Shown: piece after piece, positions 8,538-16,983 of the stretch
How positions within the stretch are numbered: the stretch's first letter is position 1
Layout: each line of letters starts with the position of its first letter
Source of the DNA: Candidatus Bathyarchaeota archaeon
GTDB taxonomy: Archaea > Thermoproteota > Bathyarchaeia > Bathyarchaeales > Bathycorpusculaceae
Assembly (NCBI GenBank): GCA_018396955.1
Contig: JAGTQI010000009.1
Coordinates: forward strand, 1-33,472
Direction of reading: 5' to 3'
Length of the DNA stretch: 33,472 nucleotides
Notes under the pieces: generated by a model
Databases searched by the model: none
What the model was told of the DNA's origin: nothing
The model's input: the letters and a program-made list of their open reading frames with translations, nothing else
Translations under genes and position numbers: made by a program

Positions 8538-9070
8538 CGGTAGCCACTGGCAAAAGAGTCATAGTCCTAGATACTTCGGCTTTTGTGGCTGGTTTCGACC
8601 CATTCTCAATAAGCGAGGAGCAGTATACTGTTCCTATGGTTAGAGAGGAAATTTCCGGAAGCCGCATAGCCCAAATAAGGTTTAAAACAGCCATTGAAAG
8701 CGGACGCCTAAAAGTTCAGACTCCAGGAAAAGTGTTCATCGATGAGGTTAAGGCTTCTGCCAAAACTGTTGGAGACGCTTTTTGGCTTTCTGAAACAGAC
8801 ATGCAAGTTTTGGCTTTGGCGTTAAAGTTGAAAATGCAAGGCTATACACCGCTGGTGGCAACAGACGATTACTCCATTCAGAATGTAGCGCGGCATTTAG
8901 GCTTAGAGTTCGCATCCCTCGCAACTTTTGGCATACGCCAGCCATTGAAGTGGATAAGATATTGCCCTGCATGCCGAAGAAAATATCCCTCAGACTACAA
9001 GTTAAGTGAATGCCAAATCTGCGGAACAGAGCTAAAAAGAAAACCTTACAAAAAGAGTAAGAACTTGTAG
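8537..9070 (+). CDS. nob1: NOB1, rRNA maturation endonuclease (PIN domain plus zinc ribbon)
   Basis: Cuts precursor 16S rRNA at its 3' end during small-subunit maturation. The PIN domain begins with VIVLDTSAFVAGFDP, whose aspartate is part of the active site, and continues with the acidic LSETDMQVLALAL and VATDDYSIQNVA. A zinc ribbon follows: CPAC, then CQIC. The only ordinary in-frame start is GTG at 8585, which would delete the first active-site aspartate. The frame is open back to 8504 without ATG, GTG or TTG. I place the start at ACG (8537), which overlaps the nadK stop as TAACG and has GGAGG about 9 nt before it. The resulting 177 residues fit the family. The identity is secure; the exact start is not. 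Confidence 0.88.
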   Translation, partial: TVATGKRVIVLDTSAFVAGFDPFSISEEQYTVPMVREEISGSRIAQIRFKTAIESGRLKVQTPGKVFIDEVKASAKTVGDAFWLSETDMQVLALALKLKMQGYTPLVATDDYSIQNVARHLGLEFASLATFGIRQPLKWIRYCPACRRKYPSDYKLSECQICGTELKRKPYKKSKNL

Positions 9071-9080
9071 AGGTGGGATA

Positions 9081-9656
9081 ATGAGCTACATTGAAAGAAA
9101 AGTTGTCTATTTCAAAACTGCTGGAAAGGCTAACACAGACACTTTGCTTGGGATTGTTAAGGAATACGCAGAAAAGGAAGGCATAAGGGACATTGTTGTT
9201 GCATCCACAACAGGCGAGACTGGCGCAAAAGTCTCAAAAATTTTCAAGGGCTATAACGTTGTCGTTGTAACTCACCATGTTGGCTTCCAAAAGCCAGGAG
9301 AAAGCGAACTAAAAGAGGAGTTTAGAAATGAAATTCTAAATAACGGTGGAAAAATCTTCACGGGAACTCACGCCCTAAGCAGTGTTGAGCGAGCCATACG
9401 AAAGGATTTTGGAACCCTCCAGCCCCTAGAGCTTATCGCAAATGTTCTTAGGCTTATGGGGGAAGGCACAAAAGTATGTGTGGAAACTGTTCTGATGGCT
9501 GCTGATGCTGGACTAATTCCAGCTGATAGAGATGTCATAGCCATAGCTGGAACCGGTAGGGGCGCTGACACAGCATTGCGCATACAACCAGCAAACAGCG
9601 CAAGATTCTTCGATTTAAAAATAAAAGAGGTTATAGCAAAGCCTTCCAGCTTCTAA
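9081..9656 (+). CDS. Pyruvate kinase C-terminal-like (alpha/beta) domain protein
   Basis: Stand-alone 191-residue protein resembling the C-terminal alpha/beta domain of pyruvate kinase, without the catalytic barrel. Such archaeal proteins are conserved but not assigned a reaction. The signature is VVASTTGETGAKVSKIF near the start, then THHVGF and the glycine-rich AIAGTGRGADTALRI near 150-165. It begins 10 nt after nob1 with a strong GAGGTGGGAT ribosome site, so it belongs to the nadK-nob1 operon. Its stop overlaps the stop of the convergent acetyltransferase by 4 nt. Confidence 0.82.
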   Translation: MSYIERKVVYFKTAGKANTDTLLGIVKEYAEKEGIRDIVVASTTGETGAKVSKIFKGYNVVVVTHHVGFQKPGESELKEEFRNEILNNGGKIFTGTHALSSVERAIRKDFGTLQPLELIANVLRLMGEGTKVCVETVLMAADAGLIPADRDVIAIAGTGRGADTALRIQPANSARFFDLKIKEVIAKPSSF

Positions 9657-10081
9657 ACATCATCGGATTCGCGCTTACTAAAGTAGATTATATCACGATG
9701 CTCCACATACCCCAATTTTCTGAAAAGCCTTTTAGAAGCCTCGTTCTCATCTTCAATTAGCGCACAGAAAATTTTGACACCTTGATCCCTGAGCACCCTT
9801 TCAGCTTCAGCAACCAAGGCGCTTGCAATGCCGCGTCGTCTAAAATCGGGGTCTACTGCCAACCGGTTCATCCAGCCCTTCCTCCCATCAGAACTGAGAA
9901 CAATGGCACCGACTAGCCGCCTATTTTCAAACGCTCCTAAGAAGAATTCGGGGTTTGCACCCATCTGCTTTGCTATGGCTTCTTTGCTGTCTCTCCCTTT
10001 TGGCTTGAAAGGTAGACTTGCCCTTTGCCAAAGATTGACAAGCTCTTCATAGTGATTTATGGTTATTTTTCGAATTTCCAT
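9653..10081 (-). CDS. GNAT-family N-acetyltransferase
   Basis: GNAT fold protein of 142 residues that would transfer an acetyl group from acetyl-CoA; the substrate cannot be read from sequence. The acetyl-CoA loop is DPDFRRRGIASALVAEAE (about 77-94), and the later ENEASKRLFRKLGY is the usual fourth-motif block. It starts 16 nt after the class III aminotransferase stop and is probably cotranscribed with it. A ribosomal-protein or amino-acid acetyltransferase role would be guesswork. Confidence 0.85.
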   Translation of the reverse strand: MEIRKITINHYEELVNLWQRASLPFKPKGRDSKEAIAKQMGANPEFFLGAFENRRLVGAIVLSSDGRKGWMNRLAVDPDFRRRGIASALVAEAERVLRDQGVKIFCALIEDENEASKRLFRKLGYVEHRDIIYFSKRESDDV

Positions 10082-10097
10082 AGGGAGGTTTTAGCCT

Positions 10098-11435
10098 CTA
10101 CTTCTCCTTTTCAACTTCCTTTACAACATCTTCAATTATTTCTAGCCCGGCATCCACAAGCTCCCTTGTAATGTTAAGGGGTGGCACAATCCTCAAAGTT
10201 GAAATCCCACACGTGATAACAGCTACCCCACGCTTCCACGCCCTCAACATAATTTCATTCGCCTTCTGTGGCGCTGGCTTCTTGCCCTCTTTGTCTTCCA
10301 CAAATTCAACACCAATCATTAAGCCCTTACCTCTGACATCCCCGACTATTTCACTTCTCTCTTTCAACTCCTCAAGTCTCTTCATGATGTAAGTTCCTTG
10401 CTTGGTGACGTTCTCCAAAAGGCGCTCTTCTTTGATGACGTCTATGACGGCTATTGCCGCAACACACGAAAGGGGGTTTCCACCGAAGGTGCTTGCGTGG
10501 GAGCCCCCAACCCAGTCCATTATCTTCGCCTTTGCAATAGTCGCACCAAGAGGCAGTCCAGAAGCCAAAGCTTTGGCACTACATATCATGTCTGGCTCCA
10601 CATTCCAGTGCTCAATTGCAAACCATTTTCCAGTTCTCCCTATCCCAGTCTGAACCTCGTCATCTATCAGCAAGATACCGTATTTATCAGCAAGTTTCTT
10701 TAAGCGTTGGAAGAATTCTGGTGGTGGAACTACATATCCGCCCTCACCTTGAATCGGTTCAAAAACAATTGCGGCAACATCCTCTGGCGGCGCATACTTT
10801 TGCAGTACAAACTCGTCTATAAAATCGACGCACCAATAATGGCAATCTGGATAAGTCTGCCTAAAGGGACAGCGATAACAGTACGGGTATGGAACATGAT
10901 TCACACCAGGCATTAAGGGGAAGAAGTAACGCCTTTGAGCTGGTTTGCTCGCAGTTAAAGACAATGAGCCGATTGTCCGCCCGTGAAAAGCGTTAATAAA
11001 AGCTATGAAAAGCTGTTTTCGCGTGTGCCACTTTGCCAACTTAATCGCCGCCTCAACAGCCTCCGTTCCACTATTGCCGAAGTAAACCTTCTTCTCAAAA
11101 TTTCCAGGAGTGATTTCCGCGAGTTTCTCAGCAAGCGCGACAACCTCATTATAATAAAAGTCAGTGTTTGAGTAGTGAAGAAAGCGGTCACACTGTCTTT
11201 TAATGGCTTCAATAACTTTTGGATGGTTATGTCCAACGTTTAAGCATGCCAGCCCAGAGTTAAAGTCTATGTACTCGTTTCCGTCAACATCCCTAACTAT
11301 GCAGCCTTTACCAGATTCGACGACAAGGGGGTAGAAGCGCACATAGGAAGGCGAAATAAACCTCTCATCCTTTTCTACAAGTTCTCTGGCTTTCGGTCCC
11401 GGCGGAGTTACAACGATTTTTGGGTAATTAGCCAT
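10098..11435 (-). CDS. Class III PLP aminotransferase (ornithine/4-aminobutyrate aminotransferase type)
   Basis: Fold-type I PLP enzyme of the acetylornithine/ornithine/GABA aminotransferase group. Seen: GNSGTEAVEAAIKLAK, NAFHGRTIGSLSLTAS, LLIDDEVQTGIGRTGK, and the PLP lysine in SAKALASGLP near residue 288. A cysteine-rich insert (CYRCPF, then two more cysteines) resembles the Thermococcales ornithine aminotransferase and amino-acid racemase group, so racemase activity is also possible. The frame extends to 11513, but the TATA box at 11476-11484 lies inside that extension. ATG 11435, with GGGGAGG just upstream, is therefore the likely start (445 residues). The substrate is unresolved. Confidence 0.9.
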   Translation of the reverse strand: MANYPKIVVTPPGPKARELVEKDERFISPSYVRFYPLVVESGKGCIVRDVDGNEYIDFNSGLACLNVGHNHPKVIEAIKRQCDRFLHYSNTDFYYNEVVALAEKLAEITPGNFEKKVYFGNSGTEAVEAAIKLAKWHTRKQLFIAFINAFHGRTIGSLSLTASKPAQRRYFFPLMPGVNHVPYPYCYRCPFRQTYPDCHYWCVDFIDEFVLQKYAPPEDVAAIVFEPIQGEGGYVVPPPEFFQRLKKLADKYGILLIDDEVQTGIGRTGKWFAIEHWNVEPDMICSAKALASGLPLGATIAKAKIMDWVGGSHASTFGGNPLSCVAAIAVIDVIKEERLLENVTKQGTYIMKRLEELKERSEIVGDVRGKGLMIGVEFVEDKEGKKPAPQKANEIMLRAWKRGVAVITCGISTLRIVPPLNITRELVDAGLEIIEDVVKEVEKEK

Positions 11436-11475
11436 ATGCCTCCCCAAGTGATTATCCACTTTTAGCCAAAACAAG

Positions 11476-11484
11476 TTATATATA
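11476..11484 (-). promoter_or_regulatory. TATA box of the class III aminotransferase
   Basis: TATATATAA on the minus strand, about 45 nt before the ATG at 11435. Transcription from near 11455 would give a leader of about 20 nt that includes GGGGAGG. This fixes the gene start and rules out the longer reading frame. Confidence 0.65.
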
Positions 11485-11489
11485 GCTAT

Positions 11490-11505
11490 CTGTAACTCGC
11501 TACAG
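11490..11505 (-). promoter_or_regulatory. Inverted repeat just upstream of the aminotransferase TATA box
   Basis: CTGTA and TACAG form a perfect inverted repeat with a 6-nt spacer, directly upstream of the TATA/BRE position. This is where archaeal activators such as Lrp-type proteins bind. The arms are short, so chance is possible. Confidence 0.35.
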
Positions 11506-11576
11506 AAAAACATTTACAGTATAAAATAGCCATTAGCACATTGTTGTTTATGCCTTGATGTTATGTTACAGCCCGT

Positions 11577-11909
11577 TTATGGTTTTGCAACGGTTATTTC
11601 AATGGTTGAGACGTTGGTTTTCTGTCCCTCGCCGCGGGTAACTTCCTCAGTGCCTATCCTGATTTCTTTCAGCTGCAGATCTTTCATGAAAGCCCTTCTT
11701 AACAACTCAACTGTGTCAACAGCTCTGCTGATCGCCCGCCCCCTAGCCTTTACAACAATCTTTTGGGCGCCGGAGTTAAAGAAGGTTAGGCAAGCGACCA
11801 CATAGTTCATTATTGGTTTCTTGCCGATTAGCACCGTGTTTTCGTTTGCTTGTGCTGTTTTGGTGGTTTTTTCCTCTTTGGCAGTCTTCTTAGGTTTTTC
11901 CTCCGACAT
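11577..11909 (-). CDS. alba: Alba DNA/RNA-binding chromatin protein
   Basis: Small dimeric nucleic-acid-binding protein that coats archaeal DNA and RNA. The core begins VLIGKKPIMNYV; the paired lysines (about 30-31) correspond to the lysines acetylated in Sulfolobus Alba. The core continues through RGRAISRAVDTVELL and ends TIEITVAK. An extra lysine- and threonine-rich tail of about 22 residues precedes it. ATG 11909 is chosen because GGAGG lies 6 nt before it; a TTG two codons earlier overlaps that spacing. It follows porB by 70 nt, and a TATA-like AAAAATATAAG overlaps the end of porB, so it may have its own promoter. Confidence 0.94.
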   Translation of the reverse strand: MSEEKPKKTAKEEKTTKTAQANENTVLIGKKPIMNYVVACLTFFNSGAQKIVVKARGRAISRAVDTVELLRRAFMKDLQLKEIRIGTEEVTRGEGQKTNVSTIEITVAKP

Positions 11910-11979
11910 ATCCAACCTCCTTCCAGCATCTAAACGCTACGGTGGCAGTTGTAATCGTATCATTATTTTGTTGAAGTTC

Positions 11980-12906
11980 TTATATTTTTCCGTGCAGAGT
12001 TAAATCAGAACACTCGCTAGAGGCTAATTTTCGGTAGTATTCCCAGTCCATGTCAACCCATTGCTGAATCTTTTCAATGTCAGCCTCTGTCAAGTGGCGG
12101 AACCTATCTTGCATAGCCAAATATTCCCTAACGGGCTTGCGTTTAGACTTATCAATCAAACGGTCGCTGGGAGGGTTAAGCCTAAACCTCCCATACTCAA
12201 TTTCGTAAAGAGCCCAAATACCGGTATGCACTGCAAGCCGTCCAATTTCAACAGTTTTGCTGGTGTCATAGCGCCAGCCAGTGGGGCATGGGGCCAAGAC
12301 ATGAATGTATTTTGTTCCTTTAATTTCCTTAGCCTTCCTCAACTTATTAACGAAGTCCACAGGATAGGAAGGGCATGCTGTTGCTACATACGGTATTTTA
12401 TGGGCAGCCATTATTAAAGGCATGTCCTTCTTCCGCTCCTTCTTACCCGTAGGCGTTGTAGTCGTCCAAGCGCCATAAGGCGTAGCCCCGCTCCTCTGAA
12501 GCCCGGTGTTGCCATAAGCCTCGTTGTCATAGCATATGTAGATGAAGTTTGTTTCCCGTTCTGCAGCGCCAGATAGGGCTTGTAGGCCTATGTCCACTGT
12601 TCCTCCATCACCAGCCCATCCAACCACTGTTATGTCTTCTAAACCTCGAATTTTTAAGGCTGCTGCTATGCCAGAGCATGTTGCACCAGTAGCCTCGAAA
12701 AGCATATTCTGAAGAGGAACGGCAAAAGAGGTGTACGGATAAGGACCTTGGATAACCGTGGTGCAGCATGCTGGCACAACCATGATAACCTTGTTTCCAA
12801 GGGCTTTAAAGAGGAGGCGGAGAGCTATTGACGGACCGCACCCAGCACAAGCCGCATGTCCCTTAAGCAAATATTCCTCCTTGGGAAACTCTTTAATCGT
12901 AACCAT
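11980..12906 (-). CDS. porB: Pyruvate/2-oxoacid:ferredoxin oxidoreductase, beta subunit
   Basis: Thiamine-diphosphate-binding subunit of the enzyme that interconverts pyruvate plus CoA with acetyl-CoA, CO2 and reduced ferredoxin. The N-terminal LLKGHAACAGCGPSIALRLL carries the CxxC that helps hold a 4Fe-4S cluster. The ThDP/Mg motif runs from GWAGDGGTVDIGLQAL to YDNEAYGNTG. At 308 residues it has the normal length. It is the last gene of porG-porD-porA-porB, 4 nt after porA. Pyruvate is the most likely substrate from subunit type and order; other 2-oxoacids cannot be excluded. Confidence 0.94.
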   Translation of the reverse strand: MVTIKEFPKEEYLLKGHAACAGCGPSIALRLLFKALGNKVIMVVPACCTTVIQGPYPYTSFAVPLQNMLFEATGATCSGIAAALKIRGLEDITVVGWAGDGGTVDIGLQALSGAAERETNFIYICYDNEAYGNTGLQRSGATPYGAWTTTTPTGKKERKKDMPLIMAAHKIPYVATACPSYPVDFVNKLRKAKEIKGTKYIHVLAPCPTGWRYDTSKTVEIGRLAVHTGIWALYEIEYGRFRLNPPSDRLIDKSKRKPVREYLAMQDRFRHLTEADIEKIQQWVDMDWEYYRKLASSECSDLTLHGKI

Positions 12907-12910
12907 ATTT

Positions 12911-14089
12911 TCATTCCCTTAAATCAACCCATACGGTTTCCTTCTCAACCCTTCCCGCTTTCATCCATTTCAGCGATTTTTTAGCGATTTCTTCGATGGT
13001 TTTGAATGTCACATCCCGCCCACCCAAACCGGCAATGAAGCCAGCCAGCAGAGGCTTGTCCTCCATATGGTAAAGCGAAGCCTTAATTTCTGAAGCGAGG
13101 AAGCCTTCCATCCCAAAGGATATGTGACGATCAATTGTGGCAATTATGCTAGCTTCTTCAGCAATATTTCTAATTTCCTCAACTGGAAAAGGACGGTAAA
13201 CCCTTATCCTCGCGGCTCCAACCTTTAAGCCTTCTTTTCTAAGGTTGTCAACGGCAATTTTGGCTTCGCTACCCATCGTTCCCATTGTGCAAATGATTAA
13301 ATCTGCATTCTCGCACTTATATTTGTCAATGAGCCCACCATATTGTAAGCCGAAGCGTCGCCCATACTCCTTGTCGATTTCTGGTATTAGCTGCTTGGCG
13401 TTTTCCATGGCCTCCTGTATCATGTAACGGAACTCCATGTACCATTCGGGTGAAACAAGATTTGCATGGGAAAAGGGGTTGTTCACGTCTAAAATCCACC
13501 CAGACCTGTACGGTGGTAGAAAAGCGTCTATCTCCTCTTGGTCATGAATTTTCACGGGCATGTATGTGTGGGATAAGATAAAACCTTCTAGGCATACCAT
13601 AGCTGGCAGAAAAACCCTCTCATCCTCGCATATCCTGTAAGCTTGAATAATTGTGTCAAAAACCTCTTGGTTGTCGGCGCAGTAAAACTGAATCCACCCT
13701 GTGTCCCGCTGCGAAAGCGAGTCGCTGAAATCAGGCCAGATGCTCCAAGGCGCTCCCATTGCGCGGTTAACGACAGCCATAACGATTGGCAAGCGGGAGC
13801 CAGAAGCCCAGTGTAAAGCTTCATGCATTAAAGCCAAGCCGTGAGCTGAAGTTGCCGTGAACGTTCTAACGCCAGCTGCTGCAGCGCCTATGCAAGCTGC
13901 CATAGCGCTATGCTCGGATTCAACACGAATATATTCGGCATCCATCTCTCCGCTTTCAACAAACTCGGCGATTTTCTCCACAACGGTTGTTTGTGGTGTT
14001 ATGGGGTACGCGGCAACCACTCTGACTCTTGCTGCTTTGGCAGCGTAACCAGCAATGTGATTTGCCGTGTCAATAATGATTTGAGCCAT
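12911..14089 (-). CDS. porA: Pyruvate/2-oxoacid:ferredoxin oxidoreductase, alpha subunit
   Basis: Alpha subunit (392 residues), which contributes the pyrimidine-side ThDP domain and the substrate pocket. Early motifs AAYPITPQTTVVEKIAEFV and EYIRVESEHSAMAACIGAA are characteristic, followed by ARTFTATSAHGLALMHE-type sequence and NRAMGAPWSIWPDFSDS. The later LIICTMGTMGSEAKIAVDNL is the transketolase C-like domain. It starts 1 nt after the porD stop, indicating translational coupling. Confidence 0.95.
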   Translation of the reverse strand: MAQIIIDTANHIAGYAAKAARVRVVAAYPITPQTTVVEKIAEFVESGEMDAEYIRVESEHSAMAACIGAAAAGVRTFTATSAHGLALMHEALHWASGSRLPIVMAVVNRAMGAPWSIWPDFSDSLSQRDTGWIQFYCADNQEVFDTIIQAYRICEDERVFLPAMVCLEGFILSHTYMPVKIHDQEEIDAFLPPYRSGWILDVNNPFSHANLVSPEWYMEFRYMIQEAMENAKQLIPEIDKEYGRRFGLQYGGLIDKYKCENADLIICTMGTMGSEAKIAVDNLRKEGLKVGAARIRVYRPFPVEEIRNIAEEASIIATIDRHISFGMEGFLASEIKASLYHMEDKPLLAGFIAGLGGRDVTFKTIEEIAKKSLKWMKAGRVEKETVWVDLRE

Positions 14090-14090
14090 T

Positions 14091-14372
14091 TTATTCTTCC
14101 TCCCTCTGCATGGTTATCGCCTTAACTGGGCACTCGTTCGCGCATATCCCACAGCCCTTACAATACTCGTAGTCGATTTCGGGAGAGTCATCTTCGCGCC
14201 TTGTTATGGCTACGTCTGGGCAGTAAACCCAGCAGAGCGTACATTTTGTACATTTGGAATAGTCTATTATGGGGCGGAAGGTTCTCCAAGACCCGGTCTT
14301 TCCCATGCTTCCAAAAGTTGGATAAGATATGGGAGTGAGAGGCATATCTCTACGTGCTTTAGGAACAGCCAT
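14091..14372 (-). CDS. porD: Pyruvate/2-oxoacid:ferredoxin oxidoreductase, delta (ferredoxin) subunit
   Basis: Electron-transfer subunit with two 4Fe-4S clusters, 93 residues. The two motifs are CTKCTLCWVYCP and CKGCGICANECP. The N-terminal part contains SMGKTGSWRTFRPII, typical of the delta subunit. It lies 4 nt after porG and 1 nt before porA. Confidence 0.95.
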   Translation of the reverse strand: MAVPKARRDMPLTPISYPTFGSMGKTGSWRTFRPIIDYSKCTKCTLCWVYCPDVAITRREDDSPEIDYEYCKGCGICANECPVKAITMQREEE

Positions 14373-14376
14373 CCTT

Positions 14377-14943
14377 TCACCACCCTTTAATCAGGCGTTC
14401 ATAGGCAAGTTCAGCCGCAAGGGCGTTCTTCTCTCCAGCGCTGCCCCGCCAGTTCCCCCTTATAGCTTTCAAAACGCTTTCCAATTGAACCTCGTCTGTT
14501 GCCCTGGAGAAAGCACCTAAAATTGAAGTGTTAACCACTGGCAAGCCAGCAACACGAAGGTTCAGTTCAAGAGCAATGCCGGTGGCATCAACGGTGGCAA
14601 CCCGCCAACCCTTCAATCCTAACTCGTCTGGCTTCTTCGTTGAGTTCATAACTATAATCCCATCCATTTTGAGGCCTTCGGTAACATCTATTATTTTGTA
14701 AAGCTGCTGGTCTAAAACCACCACATAGTCTGGGTTGTAGACTTGGCTGTGGAGGAGAATGGGCGCATCGCTTATCCTTGCAAAGGCTTTGACTGGGGCA
14801 CCTCGGCGTTCAGCCCCAAAATATGGGAATGCTTGGACATATTTGCCCTCTGTGTGAGCCGCGTGGGCTAACAGTTGTGCAGCGGTGACAGCGCCTTGCC
14901 CGCCTCTACCATGAATTCTAATTTCTCTAAGCAAGCCTTTCAA
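14377..14943 (-). CDS. porG: Pyruvate/2-oxoacid:ferredoxin oxidoreductase, gamma subunit
   Basis: Gamma subunit (188 residues), the CoA-side domain of the complex. The opening [19 protein letters not shown] is diagnostic, followed by [17 protein letters not shown]. The start is TTG at 14943, with a second TTG three codons in; GAGAAGG lies directly upstream. It heads the porGDAB run and begins 49 nt after the DUF2070 stop. No strong TATA box is visible in that short gap, so transcription may come from the DUF2070 gene. Confidence 0.93.
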   Translation of the reverse strand: MKGLLREIRIHGRGGQGAVTAAQLLAHAAHTEGKYVQAFPYFGAERRGAPVKAFARISDAPILLHSQVYNPDYVVVLDQQLYKIIDVTEGLKMDGIIVMNSTKKPDELGLKGWRVATVDATGIALELNLRVAGLPVVNTSILGAFSRATDEVQLESVLKAIRGNWRGSAGEKNALAAELAYERLIKGW

Positions 14944-14992
14944 CCCTTCTCGAGAATTGGAAGGTTGAGCGGCTTCCCTTATTAGGGTTTAG

Positions 14993-16813
14993 CTAAACAT
15001 AAAGCGAAATCAACATTAAAACGAGAAAGGCCGCACCAAACAATGGAAAAATTATCCTCCTTGCAGCTTGAATAACATTGTCCGTAAGCATACACAATTT
15101 TTCCAATGGTTTTCGTCCAATAACCTTCACGCCCGAAATAAGTATGCTTCTGTATCCAAACTTGGCTGGCTCCATGCTTGCCAACGCACCCTTCGCAGCC
15201 TCAACTATGTAGCCGATAAGCTTCTCATGATTAATAACTTCGCCTACCGGATGATACCCACGCTCGTTAAATATCACGGCGTTAACAGCATGTGTGTCTG
15301 TGGTGAAAACCTCACCATCAACGAAACCTAAAAGCTTAAGCGCATCCAAAATTTTTTCTCGCAAGCTAGAAACCATGTTATTCCCATCAACGATTACATA
15401 GGCGGCTTTCTGAGAACCAGTCTCAACGGCCAATACTGTTATGCCACCGGAGCCCATACCATCCTCAACGCTGAACTCCTTCGGCAGAACAGTGGCAGCA
15501 CCAACTTTAAATGAGGTTACCCGTGCAGAGACACCTTCTTTTAGGCAGTTAACAGCAGCATTTTTCAAGGCATCTAATGCTGTTTGCATATCCACAATGC
15601 CGTTTATGCTGTTATGCGCGTTGATGGTGACGCAGGATTCCAAGCCAAGTTTTACAGCCTCCTTCCGAACGGCGTCACCTAATTCTTGCGGAAAATCCTC
15701 TGTAGTTTTTGGTGCGAGAGAAAATGAGATTAACGCGGTTTTGCCGAAAACTTGGCAGCACACAGTGGCCAAGCCGTTACTAGCCTTAATGAAGGGAGTA
15801 GCTTTGACCTCTTTCGCCGTAAAATCTGCTGATTGAAGAGTGCCAGCAATTATTTTTTGAACTTGGCTTTGGGAAGCTGCATCAAGTTCGTGGCCTAGCA
15901 AACCCAACGGCACACATGCAACACCGCCAAACTTTTGCTCTAAAGCCTTTTTAAGCATGAAAGGCAAAAGGCTGCTACCAACATTTTTGAATGGGCCGGG
16001 ATGCACTGAAGGAACAACAATGAAGACTTTAGATTTTGAACTGTCAAATCTTATTATTGAAACCTCGACATTGTATTGTTCGCTCAATCTTTCGAGGAAA
16101 CTCTCAATAGGGGCGTTTAAGTCCGCAACCCAATTCATAAGAAAAGCCCTAAAAATAGGGATAGATTGTTCGCCAAGAGAGCGTTTTCCAATAAAATTCA
16201 AGAGAAAAATGAAGGAAAAACTTGAGGCCAAAGCAATTACTAACGCAATAACTGAAAATCCCAAAGCAAACTTAATATTAGCATTGTTCAACCACCACAA
16301 AAACACAAATGGCATTAAACACAGAAAAGGCTGAAAGATAGAGGCTAACAAAAAGCGCTGAAAATTCATGGAAGAGGTTGAATACAAAACGATGATGCGG
16401 AATATTATAACAGCTGAAAAACCTAAAAGGCAAAATCTGACGGCCCAATGCGAAAAAGCCGTAAAAAAGGCTACTGCACAACCCATAACAATGAATAAGA
16501 GCCAAAAAGCCCAACAAAACATAGAAAGAGCAGCGGTCCTTCTCAAGTCGTAAATTGGGTCTTCTTTCGACACAAACATTGCCAGAAAATAATTTGTGAG
16601 TAATGTTATGGAAAAAAATGCGAAACCCAAAAGTAGTCCATAGGTTAGCCAAAGAGACGGCGGAGTAAAACTAAAAGTTGACAAAAAACTGCTGACCATA
16701 CAAAGCAACGCTAAAAGTTGAACTATCCTTTTATACGATGGAAGCCTGAAAAGCGATGAGTAGTGTTTAGCCGCCCTATCTAAATGCTGGTTAAGTGAAA
16801 TGCTATTAGCCAC
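14993..16813 (-). CDS. DUF2070 family polytopic membrane protein
   Basis: Archaeal membrane protein of unknown function, 606 residues. About six hydrophobic helices occupy residues 25-215, a large soluble domain follows (about 230-580), and one last helix closes the protein (about 584-605). The soluble domain has VVPSVHPGPFKNVGSS near 265-280, ALISFSLAPKTTEDFP, and TDTHAVNAV near 525, the histidine/aspartate signatures of DUF2070. These could bind metal, which is inference. The start is GTG at 16813. It lies directly upstream of porGDAB on the same strand. Confidence 0.85.
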   Translation of the reverse strand: MANSISLNQHLDRAAKHYSSLFRLPSYKRIVQLLALLCMVSSFLSTFSFTPPSLWLTYGLLLGFAFFSITLLTNYFLAMFVSKEDPIYDLRRTAALSMFCWAFWLLFIVMGCAVAFFTAFSHWAVRFCLLGFSAVIIFRIIVLYSTSSMNFQRFLLASIFQPFLCLMPFVFLWWLNNANIKFALGFSVIALVIALASSFSFIFLLNFIGKRSLGEQSIPIFRAFLMNWVADLNAPIESFLERLSEQYNVEVSIIRFDSSKSKVFIVVPSVHPGPFKNVGSSLLPFMLKKALEQKFGGVACVPLGLLGHELDAASQSQVQKIIAGTLQSADFTAKEVKATPFIKASNGLATVCCQVFGKTALISFSLAPKTTEDFPQELGDAVRKEAVKLGLESCVTINAHNSINGIVDMQTALDALKNAAVNCLKEGVSARVTSFKVGAATVLPKEFSVEDGMGSGGITVLAVETGSQKAAYVIVDGNNMVSSLREKILDALKLLGFVDGEVFTTDTHAVNAVIFNERGYHPVGEVINHEKLIGYIVEAAKGALASMEPAKFGYRSILISGVKVIGRKPLEKLCMLTDNVIQAARRIIFPLFGAAFLVLMLISLYV

Positions 16814-16983
16814 ACATACTCACTCAAAGAGTTTCTGAAAGTGCATAAGGCATATTAAAGTGTTGCATAAAAACTTAGAGGAAATAACACTGTTCAAGAA
16901 AGTACTCTTATAGTTGAACCATGTGTTGCTTTTGAGGGCAAGCGTTTTATCCTTGAAAATCATTATAAATTTTTGCTGGTGCC

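Noticed and set aside
8585-9070. NOB1 starting at GTG 8585
   Set aside because: It would remove VLDTSAF, including the first active-site aspartate of the PIN domain, and there is no ribosome site nearby.
11436-11513. Longer N-terminus for the class III aminotransferase
   Set aside because: The TATA box at 11476-11484 falls inside it, and a good ribosome site precedes ATG 11435.
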